Below are positions 1 to 11,630 of a stretch of 64,000 nt of DNA, in pieces; position 1 is the stretch's first letter, and each line of letters opens with the position of its first letter. Source of the stretch: Isoetes taiwanensis (lineage: Eukaryota > Streptophyta > Lycopodiopsida > Isoetales > Isoetaceae); contig JAJEKV010000131.1 of assembly GCA_021234155.1 (NCBI GenBank), forward strand, positions 1,721,288 through 1,785,287, given 5' to 3'. The position numbers and the translations under genes are program-made. The notes below the pieces were generated by a model. That model was not told the origin of the DNA. It was given only the letters and a program-made list of their open reading frames with translations, and searched no databases.

Positions 1-2012
1 GCTAATGAGTGCATTACATCTGGCACAATATGCTCTCATTTTGAAAAATGAATAGAACACGACACTTTGTGTAAGGGCAAGAGAGTTATTTCGAAATAAA
101 AGAAAAAACACACACTTCATTGACAAGAACAGAGATATGCAGTTACCATTCACAATTCAAAAAAGACAAAGGATCAGAGCACCACCACAGTTGTAAAGTT
201 GAGATTGGAACGCATGAACAACGTGCTCTGCAACGGAAGATCATCTCTGCAAAGGATAAGACATAGAAATCATCTCCAAGTGATATGGGATAACTTCTAC
301 CCAAGGGGCCCAATGGCCACATACATAAAGATTGCATCAGCTAAGAAAGCCATTTGTGTGGTGAGCATTGCACAAGAGGGTGAAAAGTGCGTGATCTCTC
401 TTTCTCCCCCTCCCTCCCTCCTGTGCTGTGAGGATGCTGTGCTTAAATACAACAAAATGACGTAAAAACCATTTAGTCTCTGTTCTGCCCTATCCACTAC
501 ATGCTGCCACGTGGAGAATTTTTATCTCTAATTTTGCTTTTTTGTTAACATTTTTCGTGAATACCATTGGATCTATGACAAGTGGTGTAGAACAGACCAC
601 TAACTGATTCCACGTTACAAGGAAGGCAATTTGCATGACTTTCTTGCTATTGGAACCAGTTTCCAATGTAAATTGTCTTTTTTTGTTAGAAAAAACTATT
701 TTATTCTATTTTATTATATACAAAAAATGTATACGTGGGTCATCGAGGAGAACTTTGTTCTTGCAAGTGGCCTTCCAACTCAATGCGTGTAGATTCATCT
801 CTGCACCGAGATTCAGTTTAGAATGATGTTTTCTCCTACAGGCAAGTTGAGGTGGAAACAATCAGGAGTGCATGTTCTTATCACCAAGTGGCCAAATTGA
901 GCTACAAACGGTAATGCAGACGGACACGGAACAACAGATGACTACAAATTGAGAATGTCATGCATGGGTATGCGCATTTTATATTATGAGCTCATACGAG
1001 GCAGGTGCGAGCCCCAGACTGAGGCGTCGAGGGGGAGACAATGTAACAGATACGTGAACAGATGTGGCGAGACAGATGTGGAGAGTAAGTAGGAGGCTGA
1101 GGGATGTAAATGAGGTGAAGGCAGGGAAAAGTGCGGGGTTCGAGGGGGCATGGATAGGTGGTGTGTATGTGAATAGATAGAATAGAATAGAATGAATTTT
1201 TTGATATGGTGTGGTGTTCATATGCATGTTAAGGGGTGTTCATAAGATGGTGAAGGGTTGGACCAATGGGGCCCAAGGCCCATAATGGTGGAGGGCTTGG
1301 GAGAGGTCCCATTTGGCCACCACTAGTCGTTATCTACACTTAGGTGCCGCCACGTGGCCCCCTCCTATTGGTCGACAACTACCATTGCTGTCGGCCTTCG
1401 ACCAACAGAATCCCCGGCGCCGGCGCCGTTTCCGGCCCCCAAAATTCGTCGGAAAACCGTTGCACCAGAACCCTTCAACCCATTCCAACGGCCTCGATCA
1501 TTTCTTATCCTTTGACATCCGTCCCCCGCCGTCGCACCCCCGTGCGGCTATCGTTTATCGTGCACTTTTCCCACGTGGCTGCCCCGGTGCTGATCACGTA
1601 GGACCAAGATGCGACCGATCTGGGCCGTTGAATGCCTAGGAAGGGCGGCACTGGCTATGGAGGGAGGCCAAAAGACAATAATTCAAGCTTGAGCCCCAGG
1701 CCTTGATTCTACTGCAGATCCGGCGGGGACCCATTTGTTTTAAGCATTCAGCTCAAATCCGGCAATTTGCAATGAATAGTTTGCTGTTGGAGGCGAGAAT
1801 GGGGCCCTTAAGGGACCCAATTTGCTCATCCGATTCCCGGAAATGTTTCTTTTTTTCTTCAAATTCCATCCTCTGAGACTTTTCTCCGGCCCCATTTGCT
1901 CAAGAATACTTGGGATTGATTCTAAAACCCCTGCTCTCTTGTCTTGATGCAAAGGGCGCCTCAATTCCGCCTCGGAGCAAGCTGAATCCTTTGAACATTT
2001 CAAGCCAAGAAT
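1..2012. promoter_or_regulatory. Upstream region of the ACR gene, no gene seen
   Basis: I find no convincing coding region here. The stretch at about 1240-1640 is clearly more GC-rich than its surroundings and contains short pyrimidine-rich and CACGTGG-like boxes (near 1349 and 1571), as plant proximal promoters often do. The transcription start of the gene at 2013 is probably somewhere in 1640-2000, but I see no decisive TATA box. A short TAGAA microsatellite lies near 1180. The open frames in this stretch are short and lack family features. Confidence 0.4.
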
Positions 2013-4298
2013 ATGTCGGGCAGAGGATGCCCTTATTTTGATCCTGATTATGATACTCTTATTCTAAGATTACACCCACCAAGGTAGCCATTCAATACGT
2101 TCTCTTCTAATTTTTTTTTAAGAGAATTTGATTGTGGGTATGAGGATTAATCGGCCTTTTTGTTTATTTTTGTTGTTTCAGCGTCGAAATAGACAATGAA
2201 AGCTCGCCCCAAGAAACGCTCGTAAAGGTGAGGCGTGCTGTGCTACTTAACTGGATTTTCTCAATCTTTTGGGGCCATATTTTCACTATCCAAAGTGGGC
2301 AAAGCTGTAAAGCATTATAATATGTCTTTACTTGCAGGTGGACAGTACGAATAAGAACGGAATCTTGCTCGAAGTCGTCCAAGTCCTCACGGATTTGGAT
2401 CTTACCATCTCCAAAGCTTACATATCCTCCGATGGCTTCTGGTTCATGGATGGCGAGTACTTGAATAATCTCTTGTTTTCTTCCATTTTCTTCATTTAAA
2501 AATTCTTACCCATTGTGGCTATTGCAGTTTTTCATGTCAAAGACCAAATGGGCAACAAAATTACAGACGAAAACTTGATTAATTACATTCAAGAGGTATC
2601 TCAAAATGACAAAAACAGAGGAAAACCTTCGGATAAGGGGTTTTCTTCTAATTTCAGATTTGGAGTTTGTTTTGCTGCGTTTTCCAGTCTAAACTGTTTC
2701 TTTTAGTTTGAGTTCTGTTTAGCTGTTAGTTTTAAGTTTCATTTCTGAGAAACGAATGTGGTTGCAGTCTCTAGGAGCAAAGGATGCTTCAAAGAAGAAG
2801 CAGGCAACAGAGGTGAGGACATGTTTGGGAAGAACAGTAAGGCTTCACTGTATAGAAAAACACACTGCAATAGAGATCATTGCCCGTGACAAGCCAGGAT
2901 TTCTGTCTGAGATTTCTGGTGTTCTTAGAGATCTAAACTGCAATGTTGTAGCTGCAGAAGTGTGGACTCATAATCTGAGAGTGGCCTGTGTGGTCTACAT
3001 CACAGATGAAGCCACAGGAGGACCAGTCAAGGATGAACACAAGCTTCTGCAGATTAAGGAGAGACTTTGCCTTGTCCTTGAAGGAGAAGTGTCTAGCAAT
3101 ACTGCCACTACAGATTTCTCCACAGGTATTCTTCATACTGAAAGAAGGCTTCACCAGCTTATGCTTGCAGACTGTGACTATGAGAACTGTGATCCTGGCT
3201 ATGGTGATTCTGATTCTAAGAAGGAACCTCTTGTCAGTGTCCATAACTGTGTTGAAAAAGGCTACTCTGTTGTCAGTGTACAGAGTAAAGACCGTCCTAA
3301 ACTTCTCTTTGATGTTGTTTGCACCTTGACAGACCTCCAATATGTGGTCTTTCATGCTGCAATTCGTTGCGAAGGTCCCTTTGCTTATCAGGTACATTAT
3401 TCTGTCTCATTATTCTTCCAATTTTTGTCTTCTTTTTCCTGCTTGCAGCATTTTGATTCCTTTGCCATGTCTATGGCTTATTTTTCTTGTTCTTGCAATG
3501 AAGAATATGCTCCTTTATCCAGAATCTACCTACTCTATAGAGTCTAGTGGAATGAAGAATCTACTACTCTACAGTTATTATTCCATGTTTTCTCCTATCT
3601 GATGAGGAATATCCTCATGCAAAAGTCCTTCATTCTTTTCTTGTTCTTGGAAAGGATGTACTCAACAGACTCTTCATATGCCTTTGTGTATCAGTTCCTA
3701 ATGTGCTACAATGACTGTCCTACATTGCCAGCCAGCAGCTGACCTTTGTGCATTACAGGAATATTATATTCGACATACTCATGGTTACACACTCACAAAA
3801 AAATTGGAGCAGGAAAGGGTAATTAAATGCTTGAAAGCTGCTGTAGAAAGGCGTGCCTCGCAGGTTGTTCCATTTTTTTATCTCACATTTCCTTGTTAAC
3901 CAACATATTATATATGTTCCTTACCTGCTTTCACCATGTACCTTGCTCTAACTTCTGTGCAATTTCAGGGTGTGAGGCTGGAACTGTGCACTCAAGACAG
4001 GCTAGGGCTTTTATCAGACGTGACAAAGCTTTTTCAGGAGAATGGACTGTCAGTAGCCAAAGCAGATGTCACTACACAGGGAGATAATGCTGTGAATGTG
4101 TTCTATGTCACAGATGTTTCTGGAGGACCTGTAGATATGAAGGCTGTCGAAGCCGTTAGACAAAAAATCGGCGAGACTATCTTGCAAGTTAAGGATCCTG
4201 AATCCATGAAGAAACCTCCACAGCAGATGAGCAGATCTTGGTTCTCCTTTGGCAACCTGTTGCAAAATATTGGCTTTGGCAAGTTGACACAAGATTGA
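2013..4298 (+). CDS. ACT-domain repeat (ACR-type) protein, 7 exons
   Basis: Plant ACR proteins carry four ACT domains, which are small ligand-binding modules known from amino-acid-responsive regulators. Their exact role is only partly known. I read exons at 2013-2083, 2182-2227, 2338-2452, 2528-2595, 2768-3391, 3759-3863 and 3969-4298, giving 452 residues, the usual family length. The protein opens MSGRGCPYFDPDYD. ACT1 (VDSTNKNGILLEVVQVLTDL) starts near residue 40, ACT2 (IIARDKPGFLSEISGVL) near 140, ACT3 (VQSKDRPKLLFDVVCTL) near 275 and ACT4 (LCTQDRLGLLSDVTKLF) near 347. Phases match across all six introns. Five introns are GT-AG, while intron 3 (2453-2527) starts with GC. The start was chosen because it gives the conserved N-terminus in frame. 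I see no frameshift or stop, so this looks like a working gene. Which ACR paralog it is cannot be decided here. Confidence 0.93.
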
Positions 4299-4640
4299 TA
4301 TATTCTTCCTACAGGTGTTTCTGTACCATATATGCCAGTGGACCTTTGAAATTCTATCTTGGCCTTCTTTTATGTCCCTTTGGCATCAATCTTGGTAAAA
4401 GCTCTGCCAAAAAGGGTGCAGAGATGTTGCCTTCTTACCACTCATGCAACTAAAGTTGCAAGTTTTTTTATAGGTGCTGGTATTTCTTACCCTTTTTATG
4501 CTGGCTGCTTTCATTTATCAGGAATTATTTAAGTTGACCTTCTCCTTGTATATATCCAAGCTTTTCGATGAATAGAAAATGTACAGGTAGTTTGTAAGGT
4601 AAGATTTTTTTTATTTTTATACCTTTGGGTTGTTAAGACT
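4299..4640 (+). other. 3' UTR and likely polyadenylation region of the ACR gene
   Basis: The sequence after the stop codon is T-rich with AATAGAAA near 4570, a plausible weak plant polyadenylation signal. In the duplicated copy of this segment the same place (about 6497) reads AATAAAAA. The exact 3' end cannot be fixed from sequence alone. Confidence 0.45.
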
Positions 4641-4900
4641 TCCCTTTCCTTGTTGAATTATTTAAACCCTTTTTTGTGTAGTTAATTTGTATATAACTTG
4701 TACGGTAAAATATTTTATCTTTGGTTATTATAAGCCTTTCCTTTCGAAGGTGGATGGAGACCTATGTGGCATTTTCTTTTAGCAATTTCCTCCATTCCTT
4801 TGGCCAACTTCAATCATTTCATTTATAATTGCTCTCTTTATTTTGGTTGCATTGGAATGTACTTACCCGGCTTTCTTTTAAGGAGGGCTTGCTTTTAAGC
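4393..4900 (+). repeat. Source segment of the duplicated ACR 3' flank
   Basis: This segment recurs, diverged but clearly alignable, in three separated pieces at 6361-6615, about 14035-14136 and 15172-15290. Shared landmarks in order are AGCTCTGCCAAAAAG, CATGCAACTAAAGTTGCAAG, ACCTTTGGGTT, TCGAAGGTGGATGG and TTTTGGTTGCATTGGAA. It is not coding. Confidence 0.8.
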
Positions 4901-5034
4901 TAGGATTGAGATGATGGTTTATGGGTCTCATGTTCATTTTTTACCCTGCGTGTGTTTTTTGATTGTGGTTATAACATGACAAGGCTGGAATATGCATGGA
5001 TATGCTCGTGTTTTTAACAAAAGCTGTAGGGCAA

Positions 5035-5316
5035 GGTTGGATTCACATGCGATAGTCGTCTCCGGCGAACCCTATTTTACCTTGTGTTAATTGAGGATGC
5101 CCGACAATGGGGGTAAAAGAGCATTGGATTTTTCACGGACAATGATGGTTGTGGTGGTGCATGTGATGGCCTAAGGCTGAGTTCACATGCACCTTCACGA
5201 CCCTCACCATCACGTAAAAAGGCTCACCATTTTACGCCGACCATCGCCCACCATCACCAATTTGCACTGGGCAAAACAGGCCCCTTCTCCGACGATGGTT
5301 GCATGTGAACCGGCCC
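5035..5316. mobile_element. Two adjacent short MITE-like elements
   Basis: The unit at 5175-5316 starts GGCTGAGTTCACATGCACC and ends GGTTGCATGTGAACCGGCCC, an imperfect terminal inverted repeat of about 19 bp. It is flanked by TAA on both sides (5172-5174 and 5317-5319). A TAA target duplication and GGCC-type ends are what PIF/Harbinger-derived MITEs show. The neighbour at 5035-5171 has similar but weaker ends (GGTTGGATTCACATGC and GCATGTGATGGCC) and shares the TAA boundary. Neither encodes anything. Confidence 0.55.
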
Positions 5317-5319
5317 TAA

Positions 5320-6360
5320 CAATTAGGACCCCTTTCCAGCGAAGCAAGGGTGCTCATGCTGGGAGCGGGTCTACTTCACCAGAAAGAGGGACCAATTGAA
5401 TTACCCACCCAATATCACGGAGACATTTTCTTCAATTAGGGAGCTTAGAACCAGATTTCAGTGCTTGAGTCTTGTTAGATCGATGTAAAAACCTCTTACA
5501 CTGCAGAGCAAGCACCTGTTATACCCTTGAAATCACCATTGAGCACACCACCAAAGGAAATGCCATCGAACAAAATGCCGACCCAATTATGATATTGATG
5601 TCCAATATCACCGAAGAAAATGCCGACCCAATTATGACATTGATGTCCAGTATTTACAATGCTCAATGTTTTTAGATTTCAACATATGCCAATATTTTCA
5701 ATATGACAGTTTGGATTTATATGGTTGATGTGCTAAGAGAGAAGGCTTTTCCATAAGAAAATGCATGATTCAGGTTATCCATGCCTTGATCAATTGATCA
5801 GTTCAATGCGTTGGCATACCCCAAACTCCTAAAAACTCTAAGCTTGTATACGGGCAAACTATTATAGGGAGTCTTCACTAGTCGAATGTTCTTCTTTGAA
5901 GTCATATTGGAGGTTGTGCATCCCATAGAGTTTCATAGCACTAAGCGATTTCTTTGCTCCCAAGCAAGATATAAGACTCAAAACATGTATTCTTGAGTTG
6001 GAGTTTTTTCGATTCTAGCTTCTACAGTCGTCACATCCTGTTATTTGTTTACAGTGATAGCTAGAAAATGAAGCTTTTGCATGGATGCATGGATTCCAGG
6101 GTTAGACATATAGAGAACTTTTTTTTGAGATAGCTTGCTTTTTATATCAACCTAGAGGCTTCCTTGGTAAGTTTTGCTTTTTTTGCTCTTCTTGTATAGG
6201 ATCTTCTACCAAGATCGCCAAGTTTTCTCTACAAACCTAGAAAACCTATTCTATTCTATTCTATTCTATTCTACAACATGTCTTGTATCATTTTGTATTT
6301 AAATTCTTCCATCATTATGGACGGGTGGCTTAGATTTAGAGTAGACAACCTAGAGTATCA
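5320..6360. other. Non-coding stretch, no feature recognised
   Basis: No supported gene is visible. There is a short imperfect repeat near 5578-5650 (AATGCCGACCCAATTATGA occurs twice) and a small ATTCT microsatellite at about 6247-6274. Confidence 0.5.
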
Positions 6361-6615
6361 AGCTCTGCCAAAAAGTACGAGAGATGTTGCCTTCTTACCA
6401 CCCCATGCAACTAAAGTTGCAAGGTTTTTTTAGTTGATTACTTTCATTTATTAGGAATTATTTACGTTGACCTTTTCCTTGCCAAGCTATTGCATGAATA
6501 AAAAATGTATAGTTAGTTTGTACGATAAGATTTTTTTATACCTTTGGGTTAATAAGACTTCCTTTTCTTGTCGAATTATTTAAGCCCTTTTTTTTCAGGT
6601 TAATTGTATGTAATT
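6361..6615 (+). repeat. Duplicated ACR 3' flank, piece 1
   Basis: This aligns to about 4395-4690 with small indels. It stops at 6615 in the middle of the homologous block, and the match resumes at about 14035. The 7.4 kb between was therefore inserted into the duplicate. Confidence 0.8.
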
Positions 6616-7069
6616 AGAATTAGAATTAGAATTATTGTCCCTAGTGCCCTGAGGCCCCTGGACTGATGTAGCATGGGCGAGCTCCCTCAGGTGGGTGCTA
6701 CTAGCGCATCATGCTGGTTTATTGTAGCCCTTTCGGAGGGCTTATCTTATTTTCTATTGATACCCGCACCTCTCTTATATTTGGCTTCGTGGCCATGCGA
6801 GAATGCTTTGCTATTGCCAGCTTTGAGCTGTACACATTGTGGATTCCACTGCCCTACCTTTAACAGTGGGTCAAATTATGAACCCTCAGTTTTTGGTGCA
6901 TCAAAACTCGAATGTGGAAATAGAACACCAGCCAGCGGGTTGTACCTGCTCTATCCTGGTGGTCGGTCGGAGGTCCCTCACTGTCCCGACACTTAGCTCC
7001 TTTCCCTTTTCTACAATTATTGTGCATAGTCTTAGTGCCCAATAGTGGTGCCCAGCGGACCTGGACTAC

Positions 7070-7151
7070 AGTGACGCCGATTACTATCAGGATTAAAAAA
7101 CCCCGCCCCGAAGGGTTTTCGAGGAAAAACGTTAATAGTAATGGGCTCACT
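7070..7151. repeat. Dispersed hairpin repeat, copy 1
   Basis: The arms AGTGACGCCGATTACTAT (7070-7087) and ATAGTAATGGGCTCACT (7135-7151) pair over about 17 bp with one mismatch and one bulge. The core at 7089-7130 reads AGGATTAAAAAACCCCGCCC then CGAAGGGTTTTCGAGGAAAA, with an inner AAAACCC/GGGTTTT stem. The same core occurs at 44935-44981 and, inverted, at 51053-51104, each time between different self-complementary arms. Confidence 0.75.
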
Positions 7152-7176
7152 AATGCCCAATATTATTATCAGATTC

Positions 7177-7365
7177 CTTTTCCATCATTCTGGATTTTGG
7201 ATTTTTCCCGCTGCCACATCCTTTTTCCATCGTGTGGATTTTAGATTTCCCGCTGCCATTCATCCTTTTTCCATCATTCTCGATTTTGGATTTTTTCAGT
7301 TGCTACTCATCCTTTTTCCATCACATGGATTTTGAAATTCTCCCGCTGCCACTCATCCTTTTATA
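7177..7365 (+). repeat. Minisatellite, about four copies of a 46-bp unit
   Basis: Each unit contains CCTTTTTCCATCA..TGGATTTT followed by a TTTCCCGCTGCCA-type stretch and ends in a CAT. Copies are diverged by a few bases and small indels. It is non-coding. Confidence 0.75.
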
Positions 7366-8396
7366 TATCACAAGTGTATATTTCTATCCTGATGTGTAAT
7401 ATTCTGGCCCCTCCATTGTGCTACCAAATATCTCTAAAACTAAACTGAATTCTGCATTTTTGGATATAGACGGCGTTGGATCCTCTTAAATAATCCTCTA
7501 TAGTCAGTGCAATCATCATGCCGCAGTGAGTGCAGCACGCTGCAGTGGCAGCATATGCTGCTCTTCCAAAATCTGCTATAGCTATCATGTTTTTTCCCCT
7601 TCTTTGTTGTTGCTTTGAAGAGCTTCCTGCCGAAAGCTAAGATCGTTGCAGAAGCCGATGAATGCCTTTGCGGATTTTCATACTAACTGTCTAAATGTCC
7701 AATCCGTCCACAACACAGATGAGCACTATCGTTAGGCTGCAAAAAGCCTAAACTAAACTGGTTAGAACTGATTAGAGCTCCATTCCAGAGCTATGAATAT
7801 GTAGTGATTAATGGCAACATAACATCAAGCATCCAGAGGTCCATGTTTAAAACCCATCTTGAAATATTCTAAATACACTATGTTAGCACAATCTACTAGC
7901 TTCAAATATAGCAATCTCTGATAAGTGTTAAGTCCAGTTTTCTCTTATAAATCCAGTTTTCTATCATGATCATGATCCATGTGCATGCTAAAACCACCTG
8001 GAATCAACCTACCATAGCCAGGATATGCCATATGATCTGCTATGCCCTGTATTAACAATATGCATTCTCCACTAGTGCAGCTAGAAGCAAAACAAGGCGA
8101 TAACCAAGCACTAGCAAATCTAGCTATACAACAACAACACCGACTACATAAGAGCACTGACAAAGCAACAGCAAAGCAACCCAAGCATGTAGCAGGTAAC
8201 ATCGGGCACGCAACTCATGGAAAACAAACTAACGCCAAAGCACAGAAGTCAACCAGCAGATATCTAAGCAGCAAGCAGCCAGTCTGTAACTCATTTTCGT
8301 GTGTACAGGAACAACATAGCCAGCGGATTATTATTATTATTAATACACAGAACACTGGTATCCAGATATGTAGCACTAGAGATTTGAAGATTCAAG
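7366..8396. other. Non-coding stretch, no gene recognised
   Basis: Only short frames without family features are present. This is interior sequence of the inserted block left of the copia element. A short ATT microsatellite lies at 8329-8342. Confidence 0.4.
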
Positions 8397-8719
8397 TGAT
8401 GAAATAAAAGGAAGAGCAATCTGAATTGATATATTAAGATGCAGTACAACTGGTGGCTCGCAAGCCTGAACAAGAAGATAGAAAACTGAACTTAAGAGAT
8501 ACAAGAAAGAGATGCTGACGGAATGAGATGCCGGATGGATTTGTGGCGCTCCTTTCTCCTTTTTATGGTGATCACCCAACGGTTGGATCTATTTTTGGAT
8601 CTTCTGTTGTAACAATCTCTTGTTACATTTCTGTTTGCTGACCTGGTGTAACAATCTCTTGTTGCGTTTCTGTTTGCTGACCTAGAGGCATGCTGATCTG
8701 TCTCTGACAAAACTTAACA
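8397..8719 (-). repeat. Copia 3' LTR (left, minus-strand element)
   Basis: This 323-bp direct repeat is nearly identical to 12984-13306. It contains two sub-repeats of TGTAACAATCTCTTGTT (near 8608 and 8649), so the LTR has a short internal duplication. Confidence 0.95.
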
Positions 8720-8751
8720 CCCCAACTCAGAGCAGATCAGCTCGCACTCTG

Positions 8752-9571
8752 TTAATGATTGCCCCCACTCAGAGAAGAGCTGGCTGGAATCAGACCAATG
8801 TGGGTGCAGAACTGAGTCAGTTTGGGAGATGGGAGAGCTTTAGTGAGCATATCTGCAGGCATGGAGGCTGAAGGACAATAGGCTAAGGAGATGGTGGAAT
8901 TGGCAACGTGGTCTCGAATGAAATGGTAGCGCAGATCAATATGTTTGAGACGCTTATGATTAACAGGGTTATGAGCAACAGCCAAAGCACCCTGATTATC
9001 ATTATGCAGTGGAATTTGAAGAGGGATGTGGAGTTGGAGACTTGCAAGGAGACTGCGTAACCAGATAGCTTCTCGGGTGGCATGAGCTAAGCTTACATAC
9101 TCAGCTTCAGTGGTAGAGAGAGCAGTACAATGTTGTTTAGAACTTGCCCAGCTGATGGCAGTCCCAAAGAATGGTAAAACATATCCGTGAGATGGATTTC
9201 CCGGGTCCTGAGATTATTTGCCCAATCAAAGATCGTAATAACCCGAAGAAAGAACTACCCCCACTGGAAGTGTACAGGAGACCATGATTTAGGGAGCCAG
9301 CAAGATAGCGTAAGGTGCGTTTAAGGGCAACACAATGGGACTGTCGAGGAGAATTGAGAAATTGGGATAATTTGCATATTGGAAGAGCAAGGTCAGGGCG
9401 GGTGGCTTGAGCTGCAAAGTTTAATGAACCAATGATAGAGCGGTAGTGTTCTTTGAAAATAAAGAAAGTCGTGGGAACACGGGGGATCGAGGGAAGGAGA
9501 TGGGAATTGGGATCCAAGGGGAGTGGTCGGGATTGCAATTTGTGAGGTTGTGGCGAAAAGGATATCCGCAA
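8752..9571 (-). pseudogene. Copia pol, RNase H end (frameshifted)
   Basis: Two pieces in different frames carry the C-terminal part of a copia polyprotein. The 9137-9571 piece contains YRSIIGSLNFAAQATRPDLA and a long stretch typical of the RT-RNase H connection. The 8752-8985 piece contains NHKRLKHIDLRYHFIRD and ADMLTKALP, the usual copia RNase H end. Between them the plus-strand bases near 9100-9120 encode, on the minus strand, a STTEAEYVSLAHATREA-like RNase H motif in another frame. The region is broken by at least two frameshifts, so no full-length product is expected. Confidence 0.85.
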
Positions 9572-9665
9572 GGTATTTTTGCCGACCGAGAAACGAGGTG
9601 TCTTTGTATGGGATCATACACCAGCTGGATGCCAAGGAAATAATGGGCCTGCCCGAGATCTTTCA

Positions 9666-10521
9666 TGGAAAAACGTGAGGAAAGTTGAGTCTTAAGAGCG
9701 GAAGATCGGCTTGGGGATGAGCAAGGATGAGTAAGTCATCAACATAAACAAATGATAAAGATGGGGAAGGGCTCTAACTGAAAGTAGAGACTTGTGTCAT
9801 TGGGACAAACAGAAAATCCAAGCTGATGGAGGGCAGTTCTGAGAGTTTGATACCAAGCTCTGGAGGCTTGACGTAACCCATATAAAGCTTTATGAAGCCT
9901 GCATACTGAGTTTTGTGGAAAGGGGAAACCTTCAGGTGGATCAATATAGACCTCCTCGTCAAGATGACCATGAAGAAACGCGTTGTGTACATCCATCTGA
10001 TGAATCTGAAAACCATGAACAGTGGCATAAGCTAAAAGAGCTCGAATAGTAGTTAGACGAGTCACCGGTGCATATGTCTCATCAAAATCGATACCCTCAA
10101 CTTGGCTGAAACCTTTGGCAACGAATCGAGCTTTGAAGCGCTCAACAGTGCCAGTGCTAGAGTATTTGACCTTGAAAACCCATCTGCTCCCAACAATGGG
10201 TCGGTTGGAAGGGCAAGGAACGACTGACCAAGTGTTGTTGTGAGTAATAGAATCCAATTCTACCTGCATGGCCTTGTGCCATTCCATCTTATAAGGAGTG
10301 CGCATTGCTTCAGAGAAATTCTTGGGCTCTGATATAATATCATTTGATAGCATTGCATAATCTTGGGTCCATGAGGGAGGCCTGCGCTGGCGTGTGGGAC
10401 GACAAGGTAGTTCCATCTGAGTGCTTGGAGCCGTGGGATGAGGACTAGGAGGTAGTGAATCATGAGAGGTACTGGGAGAAGCACGAGGGGGTATGCAGGG
10501 GGGTCCATATCGGGATGCCAA
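9666..10521 (-). pseudogene. Copia pol, reverse transcriptase part (frameshifted)
   Basis: The frame at 9739-10521 shows the copia RT hallmarks in order: WHKAMQVELDSITHNNTW, GSRWVFKVKYSSTGTVERFK, GIDFDETYAPVTR, QMDVHNAFLHGHLDEEVY and LHKALYGLRQASRAWY. The catalytic FVYVDDLLIL motif is encoded at about 9728-9757 but in a different frame, so a frameshift near 9765 cuts the enzyme just before its active site. RT would copy element RNA into DNA in a virus-like particle. As written, this copy cannot. Confidence 0.9.
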
Positions 10522-11630
10522 TATCGTAATCGTGGACTATCGGGTTCACATCGGGGATGCCAATATCGTAATCGTGGGCGATTTCTATGAGATTCATGTT
10601 TGGAGGCGTAGGTTCAAGGTGGCATGCTTCAAGTTCATTGAAGGTGGCATTGGGAGTGATTACAAGCTTGTGTGAGCTGATATCATAGAACCTGTGAGGG
10701 CTTTGTGAATGGAACTCAGATCCAATGAACATACACCTGAATCCTTTGGGTGCCAATTTGTGGGATGGAGAGGAGTGCACGAAGGCCTTGCAGCCAAAAA
10801 CTCGGAGGTGGTGATGAGAAACTGATTGAGAGGTCCATTTTTCCTCAGGGATAGCATTACCAATGGCGCTGTGAGTTAGAAGGTTGATGATATATGTGGC
10901 AGTGGCAATTGCTTCCCCCCAGAATTTGTGAGGAACGTTCATGGATAAAAGCAAGGTCCTGGCCATTTCAAGCAAGGTGCGATTGGCTCGTTCAGCACGT
11001 CCATTCTGCTCAGGACAGTGTGGAGAAGAAAGCTCATGGCGAATGCCATGATTGTAACAAAAGTCTTGAAATATATTGGATGTGAACTCGCCACCACCAT
11101 CAGTGCGGAGGGTAACAATTGAGGAGGAAAGGAAATTTTCAGAGCTTTTCTTAAAAAGGATAAAATTAGCAAAGGTGTCACTTTTGGCTTTGAGCAAATA
11201 CGTAAAAAGCTTTCTTGAAAAGTCATCCAAGAGGACCAGGATATATTTAGCTCCATTAAAGGTGGGATATTTGACTGGGCCGATGAGATCTGCATGAATC
11301 AATTCAAGGCAGCGAGAGGCATGACTGGAAGAGAGAGGAAAAATGGATCTGGTGACCTTACACTGGAGGCAAGCGTTGCAAGGGAGATGGGTAGAGGAGA
11401 TATGGTGGAGATGTCCCTGCTTTGGCAAGGGATTGCAGCCGGGATGCACTCGGATGGCCCAACCTTTGATGCCAAAGATGAGTTGAATTTGTTGTGATGC
11501 AGACATTAGCAGAGTCCTCCAATTGAAGCTGATATAAATTCTGATATCGGGTACCAGAGAGAATGCAGGTGCCAGTGGCATCAAAAATCTGATATTGATG
11601 CTGATAAAAGCTCACCCTTAGTCCCAGCAT
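10460..11630 (-). pseudogene. Copia pol, integrase part
   Basis: Frames at 11358-11630 and 10460-11584 carry the integrase. The HH-CC zinc-binding region includes LWHQRLGHPSASRLQSL and CLQCKV, and the catalytic core includes ELIHADLIGPVKYPTFNGAK, TLRTDGGGEFTSNIFQDFC and PEQNGRAERANRTLLEMAR, supplying D, D and E. A frame change near 11584 joins the two pieces. At the C-terminal side a 42-bp direct duplication (about 10503-10588, repeated DYDIGIP) precedes the break into the RT frame. Confidence 0.88.

Noticed and set aside
1313-1639. 108-residue plus-strand frame upstream of ACR
   Set aside because: It is proline/arginine-rich, as expected from GC-rich promoter DNA, with no family features. 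An overlapping frame is also open.
2933-3397. 154-residue minus-strand frame
   Set aside because: It is antisense to the largest ACR exon, whose ACT-domain sequence is unmistakable.
8397-8719. 5-bp target duplication for the copia element
   Set aside because: TCAAG on the left and AAGGA on the right share only AAG, so I do not claim a duplication.
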